Part shown: piece by piece, positions 35,087 through 38,962 of the stretch | How positions within the stretch are numbered: the first letter of the stretch is position 1 | Layout of the letters: each line of letters starts with the position of its first letter | Source: Candidatus Zhuqueibacterota bacterium | Lineage (GTDB): Bacteria > Zhuqueibacterota > Zhuqueibacteria > Residuimicrobiales > Oceaniaggregativiventaceae | Direction: 5' to 3' | DNA length: 38,962 nt | Assembly: GCA_014728115.1 (NCBI GenBank) | Contig: WJME01000281.1 | Span: 1 to 38,962, forward strand | Program-made: the position numbers and the translations under genes | The notes under the pieces: model-generated | Database searches by the model: none | What the model saw: only the letters and a program-made list of their open reading frames with translations | Told to the model about the DNA's origin: nothing

Positions 35087-35941
35087 CTATTCATTATCAG
35101 CACGTTTGGGCACGGGAAATGACCCGTTCAGGGCAGCATCCAGCATATCGCGGGTCTCCTCTTCGAGATCTCGGTCGCGCAGCCACAGCACATAATCTTT
35201 TTCATTCTCGCACACCCATTTCAGGGTCTTGCCCCGGAACTTGCCAAAGGAAAAAACTGCTTGTTTGTGGCGCCAGTAAAACTTGCGATCTGCTGTCACC
35301 CAGCGATCATCGGCAGGAGGAGAGCAAAATTTATTCAACGCCTGTACTGTGGGGTCAAGGTCCTCATAACGTTCGAGCTGGGCATCAAGGACGTTTAGCG
35401 TGGCGCGAACATCCTGCATGGCATCGTGTGCACCATGCAACTCTTTTGAACAATAAAATTTATAGGCTGCAGTGAGATCCCGAGGTTCCCTGCGGTGAAA
35501 GATCGCTTGAGCATCCACACATTGCGTCTTTTTCAGATCCAGGCCGCAGCCATGCCGTTTCAGTTCGGACTGCAAAAAGGGAATATCGAACCGGGCGATA
35601 TTGAATCCTGCCAGGTCGCAATTTGAGACGAATTCACAGATTTTGGCTGCAAAATAGTCCATGCCCGGCTTGTCTTTGACCCGGTCATCGTCGATTCCGT
35701 GCACCCGGGTGGCTTCGGGCGGAATCGGCATCCCCGGATTGACCAATTCCTGCCATTCTTTTTGTTGCTTATCCTGCATGACCTTGAGAAACGCGAATTG
35801 AATGATGCGGTCCTGCTCGAAATCGAGTCCGGTGGTCTCGAGATCGAAAAAGACCAGCGGCCGGTTCAGTTCCAGTTTTTGCAGGGCGGCACCCTCATCC
35901 GGTTCCTCGAATGCCAGGGATTCCTGAATAAAATCGGTCAT
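35087..35941 (-). CDS. DnaQ-like 3'-5' exonuclease with C-terminal ExoX-type domain
   Basis: 284 aa. A DEDDh exonuclease domain (about 25-195) has ExoI motif FFDLETTGLDFEQDRIIQFA, ExoII NIARFDIPFLQSEL and ExoIII HDAMQDVRATLNVL with the catalytic His and Asp. A C-terminal domain (about 225-275) reads FSFGKFRGKTLKWV, then ENEKDYVLWLRDRD. It resembles the small domain found after the nuclease in exodeoxyribonuclease X-like proteins. A role in DNA repair or proofreading-type trimming is likely. The open frame starts at 36082, but the predicted promoter at 36062-36090 covers that codon, so I use ATG 35939-35941, directly before MTDFIQESLAF. This leaves a leader of about 110 nt with palindromes. 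Confidence 0.85.
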   Translation of the reverse strand: MTDFIQESLAFEEPDEGAALQKLELNRPLVFFDLETTGLDFEQDRIIQFAFLKVMQDKQQKEWQELVNPGMPIPPEATRVHGIDDDRVKDKPGMDYFAAKICEFVSNCDLAGFNIARFDIPFLQSELKRHGCGLDLKKTQCVDAQAIFHRREPRDLTAAYKFYCSKELHGAHDAMQDVRATLNVLDAQLERYEDLDPTVQALNKFCSPPADDRWVTADRKFYWRHKQAVFSFGKFRGKTLKWVCENEKDYVLWLRDRDLEEETRDMLDAALNGSFPVPKRADNE

Positions 35942-35974
35942 TGTTTGCCCACAGTCGGTGAATATGTTTACATT

Positions 35975-36007
35975 TTTCAATATCTTGAAATTTTGTGAAA
36001 ATTTCAA
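35975..36007. promoter_or_regulatory. Nested palindromes in the exonuclease leader, operator- or hairpin-like
   Basis: Perfect 10-bp arms TTGAAATTTT (35985-35994) and AAAATTTCAA (35998-36007) around GTG. The left arm also pairs with TTTCAA at 35975-35980. Three alternating TTTCAA/TTGAAA boxes therefore lie between the two genes. Confidence 0.4.
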
Positions 36008-36049
36008 CCCTTTCGTTAGAACGTGAAAACATTCCCACGCTTTTCTAGG

Positions 36050-36078
36050 TTGCCATTTTAAATTATATCTCGTATGTT
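36050..36078 (+). promoter_or_regulatory. Putative promoter of the MFS transporter gene
   Basis: TTGCCA (36050-36055), 17-nt spacer and TATGTT (36073-36078), with predicted transcript start about 25 nt before the ATG. It overlaps the divergent exonuclease promoter. Confidence 0.45.
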
Positions 36079-36090
36079 TCAAGATTAAAA
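36062..36090 (-). promoter_or_regulatory. Putative promoter of the exonuclease gene
   Basis: Minus-strand TTTTAA (36085-36090), 17-nt spacer and consensus TATAAT (36062-36067). The -35 is poor; the -10 is perfect. Confidence 0.4.
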
Positions 36091-36107
36091 CGATTTAGAA
36101 AGGCTCA

Positions 36108-37721
36108 ATGATGAATGAACCTCAAACCGTGAAAAAGCCCGTCGGACAGGTCGTACGCGAAGCCTTTAAGGAGCTGGGCGAGACCCTGGTCGCCTTTATC
36201 AAAGCCCCCCGGGCGTTATGGGGCATCAATCTTCCCTATGTGCTGGAAGGGTTGGTCTATTTCGGATTATTGACGATTCTGGGCAAGTTTTGCTCGGAAA
36301 ATGTGGGGCTCACGGACCCACAAGCCGGATTCGTCTATTCCGCGGTCACCGGAGGCATTACCTTTGCCATGCTGCTGCTCGGCGGCGTGACCGACAAGAT
36401 CGGCGTAAGAAACTCGTTGTTCCTCTCGCTGACCATGATGATGTTCGGCAGGATCCTGATCTCTCTCTCTGACACCCTTTCTCTGGGCAATGGCTTGTGG
36501 TCGCCCATGTTCATCCTCATGTCAGTGGGATTGCTGATCATGGTCACGGCCTATGGCTTGTACCAGCCTGCAGCCTATGCCGGGGTCAAGCGCTATACCA
36601 ATCCCCAGACCGCTGCCGTGGGTTATGCGGTGATCTATGCCCTCATGAATCTCGGTGCTTTTATTTTCGGACCCATCTCGTCCTTTACCCGCAATGCCTT
36701 TGAAAGCGCATTTCCTCCCAATGGCCTCGGTGCCGTGCTGTGGGTGCTGACCGGAATCACGCTCATCGCCGCCCTATTGAGCCGGGTGATCATCACCAAA
36801 CGAGTAGACCGGAATGCCGTCGATCGGGTGCAGCGGGAAGCCAATGCGATGAAGGAAAAGGGCCAACTGAAAAAAGAACCAGAGGCAAAGGCCACAGAAG
36901 AATCGGTCCAACAGCCGGCCGGTCCCCTGGAAAAGATCGACAATAAAAAGCTGATCTGGTATGGCATGGTCACCGTGATTGCAGTGGTCATGTGGATTCT
37001 AAGCATGGTGGGGATTTTGGCCTTGCCTTCGCTGTTGATGCTGATCGTGACCCTTGGATTGATCGTGCTGTCGACCTATGAATATCTGCGCCATCGTCCG
37101 GATCATCCCTTTCGCGATGTGAGACTGGTCTTTTTTATATTCATTCTCATACCGGTGCAAACGTTGTTCGCCCACAACTGGCTGACCATTCCGTATTACC
37201 TGGACCGCGCTTTTACCGGCACCTGGGTCAGCCACCATTTCGAGATATTGTCCAATCTCAATCCCATTATCATTTTCGTGATCACGCCCATTATCGCCGG
37301 ACTCACGGCACGCGCCAATGTCTATCGCATGATGATTCTGGGCACATTCATCATGGCGGCTCCCACGTTTTTGCTGACGCTGGGTCCCATTGCCTGGGTC
37401 TTTGTGGTCTATATCGTGATCATGTCGGTGGGCGAAGCCATGTGGCAGCCGCGGTTCTTGCAGTGGATCGCCGAGATCGCCCCCGAAGGCAAGACCGGCG
37501 CCTATATGGGCATCGGACAGTTTCCCTGGTTTCTCACCAAGGTGTTGACCGGGCTCTACTCGGGCTATTTTGTCGCCGAGTATGTCCCCCTGCCCGAGAC
37601 CGGTGAACCCATGCAGACCGGCAAGATGTGGTTCATCTATGCCCTCATCGCCATGGTCTCGCCGGTGGCCCTGTGGCTGGCCAAATCGTGGATGGTCAAG
37701 GGGATGAAAAAAGGGAATTAG
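36108..37721 (+). CDS. Major facilitator superfamily transporter
   Basis: 537-aa polytopic inner-membrane protein with about 12 to 14 helices. GITFAMLLLGGVTDKIGVRN (about 84-103) carries the MFS motif A region between helices 2 and 3. VGYAVIYALMNLGAFIFGPI recalls the peptide-transporter (POT) signature. A charged cytoplasmic loop (about 235-285, rich in Glu and Lys) splits the two halves, and two extra helices follow the loop. The second half ends FLTKVLTGLYSGYFVAEYV. POT-like or a related MFS subgroup is possible; the substrate is unknown. AAAGG lies a few nt before the first of two near ATGs. By eye its coding sequence is richer in G and C than genes such as holB or rsmA, which may hint at separate history or high expression. 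Confidence 0.85.
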   Translation: MMNEPQTVKKPVGQVVREAFKELGETLVAFIKAPRALWGINLPYVLEGLVYFGLLTILGKFCSENVGLTDPQAGFVYSAVTGGITFAMLLLGGVTDKIGVRNSLFLSLTMMMFGRILISLSDTLSLGNGLWSPMFILMSVGLLIMVTAYGLYQPAAYAGVKRYTNPQTAAVGYAVIYALMNLGAFIFGPISSFTRNAFESAFPPNGLGAVLWVLTGITLIAALLSRVIITKRVDRNAVDRVQREANAMKEKGQLKKEPEAKATEESVQQPAGPLEKIDNKKLIWYGMVTVIAVVMWILSMVGILALPSLLMLIVTLGLIVLSTYEYLRHRPDHPFRDVRLVFFIFILIPVQTLFAHNWLTIPYYLDRAFTGTWVSHHFEILSNLNPIIIFVITPIIAGLTARANVYRMMILGTFIMAAPTFLLTLGPIAWVFVVYIVIMSVGEAMWQPRFLQWIAEIAPEGKTGAYMGIGQFPWFLTKVLTGLYSGYFVAEYVPLPETGEPMQTGKMWFIYALIAMVSPVALWLAKSWMVKGMKKGN

Positions 37722-37955
37722 GACAATCTTGTTTGACAATTCCAGAGTAGAATCAAAGAGGGAAGTTTATCAGTGAACAGAGGAGCCAGGTGAATGACCG
37801 TATCCATTATGATGATTATTCAGGACCGCTCCGGCTCTGTCCCCGTGGCTATTCTTATTTCATGATCATACTCTTTGAACACCTCGAGCTTTACCAATAG
37901 ATCGGGACTGTTTCAGGGCCGCGGGGCCAGGATCCTGCGCGGGCTCGGCACGCTT

Positions 37956-38055
37956 CCCCGCACTCATCGCTCTGTGCTTCTTTTGGCTCCAGAAATTTGG
38001 AAGTGATTGATTGTGTTAGGAGAACCGGGTTCATCGGTCGGCGATGAGTGCGGGG
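37956..38055. repeat. Perfect 15-bp inverted repeat with 70-nt spacing
   Basis: CCCCGCACTCATCGC (37956-37970) and its exact complement GCGATGAGTGCGGGG (38041-38055). Spacing is too long for a transcription terminator. It may be ends of a small mobile element or a rearrangement scar. Confidence 0.6.
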
Positions 38056-38106
38056 CGATCGCGCCTCGCTGGATGTTGGAAAGAGCTCTATGGTCGGATC
38101 GGCATG

Positions 38107-38293
38107 CCTCACGGAGGTTGTGTTTACCGCTGGGAGGCATCAGGGTAGCATACCTCCCGGAGGTTCAGGGTATGACTGTAGCAAACATCAAGTTGTTTTA
38201 ACCTCCGGGAGGCATCGGACCTGTCGCCCGGGCCTGACATACTCCCCCTTTGGGGCTTGGATTATGATTGATGGTGGGATATCTGTACGGATA
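38107..38293. repeat. Cluster of short GC-rich palindromes
   Basis: CCTCACGGAGG (38107-38117), a GCTGGGAGGCAT variant (38130-38140), CCTCCCGGAGG (38153-38163), CCTCCGGGAGG (38202-38212), CCCCTTTGGGG-type (38245-38255) and an imperfect palindrome around TGTACGGAT (38277-38293), spaced some 20-50 nt. The linker between the third and fourth has TGTAGCAAACAT. From memory, similar palindrome-linker series occur between genes in Bacteroidetes-type genomes; I cannot confirm this here. Confidence 0.55.
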
Positions 38294-38383
38294 CCTGTTA
38301 TTGTCATATGGCATAAATAATAGGGCTAGAGGGTGATTTCGCTAAACGGCATCAGTTGCTGCGTTTGATCGTCATTCCGCTCT

Positions 38384-38631
38384 GGGGTCGGACCTCAGAG
38401 GTTTGCTGTTTCTTTAGGATTTATGAAAAATCAGTCAAGTGTGAGGTCATAAGGCCTTGAAATCATTAGCCTAAAATATTCAAGATGCTTGTTTTTAAGT
38501 TCAAAATCATGGCATTGCATCGATAATAAAAAGGCCATTTCAAGGGGGTGAAAACAGCCATTTAGACCGGTTCAAATGGCTGTTGCAACGCCTAAAATAT
38601 TGTTTTTCTTAAACCGCTGAGGTCCGACCCC
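38384..38631. mobile_element. MITE-like element of 248 bp with terminal inverted repeats
   Basis: The ends are GGGGTCGGACCTCAG (38384-38398) and its exact complement CTGAGGTCCGACCCC (38617-38631). The match extends to 21 bp with one mismatch. Inside are a hairpin with 9-bp arms (CAGCCATTT/AAATGGCTG, 38555-38563 and 38574-38582) and a 12-bp direct repeat GCCTAAAATATT (38469 and 38590). There is no coding capacity and no obvious target duplication. Ends of this GGGGTCGGACCTC type recall repeats near IS200-like/REP-associated (Y1) transposases; the transposase would be elsewhere in the genome. Confidence 0.65.
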
Positions 38632-38706
38632 GAATATGCTGAAACACCCTATCGAGAGGCATCACTGGATTCAAGAGCCAGGTCAATTGAGCAACGAATA
38701 TTTTAC

Positions 38707-38734
38707 TTGATATTGTTAAATTACCTGCTATAAT
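38707..38734 (+). promoter_or_regulatory. Strong putative promoter of the small antitoxin-like gene
   Basis: TTGATA (38707-38712), 16-nt spacer, consensus TATAAT (38729-38734). It excludes the ATG at 38734 as a start codon and favours 38767. Confidence 0.55.
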
Positions 38735-38766
38735 TGAATCTGGACTCTGTAAACCAGGTGGAATGC

Positions 38767-38943
38767 ATGTTGAACCCACATATTGACCGAAACAAGTTTT
38801 CTGTCATTCATTTAAGTGATAACGAAAATGATGTGCAATACTGGAGAAAACAATCTCCACAGGATCGAATCTCTGCAATAGAAATGATGAGAAGAATCAA
38901 TTATGGCAATGACATCTCTACCAAAAGACTTGCGAGTTTTTAG
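38767..38943 (+). CDS. Small antitoxin-like protein, apparently frameshifted near its C-terminus
   Basis: 58 aa to the first stop. AGGTGG lies 5 nt before the ATG. The sequence FSVIHLSDNENDVQYWRKQS, then PQDRISAIEMMRRINYG, matches the small protein family (Y-W-x-K/S-(S/T)-P-x-(D/E)-R-(I/L)-x-A-x-E-x-(M/L)-R-x-I-N-Y-G) that I know as partner of nucleotidyltransferase (AbiEii/DUF6036-like) toxin-type genes. Family members usually continue RLQRVF-x-(V/I)-A-E. Here RLASF ends in a stop, but the next frame from 38933 reads RVFSVAEFPP to the window edge, as if two nucleotides of a CTTCAGCGA-type sequence were lost. Alternatively the second frame is the start of a partner gene (ATG at 38903). The sequence ends before this can be settled. 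Confidence 0.55.
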   Translation: MLNPHIDRNKFSVIHLSDNENDVQYWRKQSPQDRISAIEMMRRINYGNDISTKRLASF

Positions 38944-38962
38944 CGTTGCTGAATTCCCACCA

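Larger units (their letters stand above)
37722..38706. other. Repeat-rich intergenic region without convincing genes
   Basis: About 1 kb with no open frame that looks like a protein: frames here lack ribosome binding sites, and their codons run through palindromes. It holds a 15-bp inverted repeat pair (37956/38041), a cluster of GC-rich palindromes (38107-38293) and a TIR-bounded element (38384-38631), each listed separately. Confidence 0.6.

Noticed and set aside
37956..38055. Integron attC site
   Set aside because: No RYYYAAC/GTTRRRY core sites at the arms and no integrase gene in the window.
38107..38293. CRISPR array
   Set aside because: Repeats are short, variable palindromes in both orientations with uneven spacing; no direct repeat of 23-47 nt and no cas genes.
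37891..38320. Small open frames of 64-90 codons in the repeat region
   Set aside because: They run through palindromes, lack ribosome binding sites and have no protein-like composition.

Overview
The window is a continuous stretch of bacterial chromosome. It looks like a member of the FCB group (Bacteroidetes/Chlorobi/Calditrichaeota/KSB1-like lineages). The reasons are two TonB-dependent receptors with N-terminal carboxypeptidase-D regulatory-like domains, two secreted proteins with C-terminal type A sorting (Por secretion/T9SS-like) domains, and a PorV/TraF-like outer-membrane barrel, combined with a mannose-family PTS and a PPi-type phosphofructokinase. The exact phylum is an inference. 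I see no rRNA, tRNA or CRISPR array.

Layout. (1) 1-9707, minus strand: a tight housekeeping operon transcribed envC-like > holB > ricT > metG > tatD > rsmA > mgtE > recO > glyS (glyS runs off the left edge). A putative promoter lies at 9751-9779. (2) 9890-13513, plus strand: a stand-alone cyclic-nucleotide-binding-fold protein, an AI-2E-permease-like membrane protein, prephenate dehydratase and a PPi-type phosphofructokinase. (3) 13586-21105, minus strand: an outer-membrane barrel protein; the SAM-cycle pair metK-ahcY; and a partial PTS operon IIC-IID-HPr-EI without IIA or IIB. (4) 21302-23098, plus strand: a PpiD/SurA-like periplasmic chaperone, ended by a very strong hairpin terminator at 23245-23282. 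(5) 23286-34717, minus strand: an eight-gene cell-envelope/extracellular gene cluster. (6) 35087-37721: a DnaQ-type exonuclease and an MFS transporter on divergent, overlapping promoters. (7) 37722-38962: about 1 kb without convincing genes but full of inverted repeats and palindromes, then a small antitoxin-like gene that seems frameshifted at the right edge.

The most interesting part is region 5. In transcription order it reads lipoprotein L1 > TonB receptor T1 > T9SS-sorted protein S1 > transglutaminase-like lipoprotein > DSD1-type PLP enzyme > T9SS-sorted protein S2 > lipoprotein L2 > TonB receptor T2. L1/L2, T1/T2 and S1/S2 are each paralogous by eye, so a three-gene module of outer-membrane receptor, lipoprotein and secreted/surface protein has been duplicated around two enzymes. 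I do not recognise it as a described uptake system. It may import a compound released or processed by the two enzymes, but the substrate cannot be read from sequence.

The housekeeping genes fit together normally. envC/holB/ricT/metG/tatD/rsmA echoes the holB-yaaT-metS-yabD-ksgA order known from Bacillus. metK makes SAM and ahcY removes the S-adenosylhomocysteine left by methyltransferases such as RsmA. Several start codons were moved from the longest open frame to positions with a good ribosome binding site and family-consistent N-termini; these are noted in each entry.
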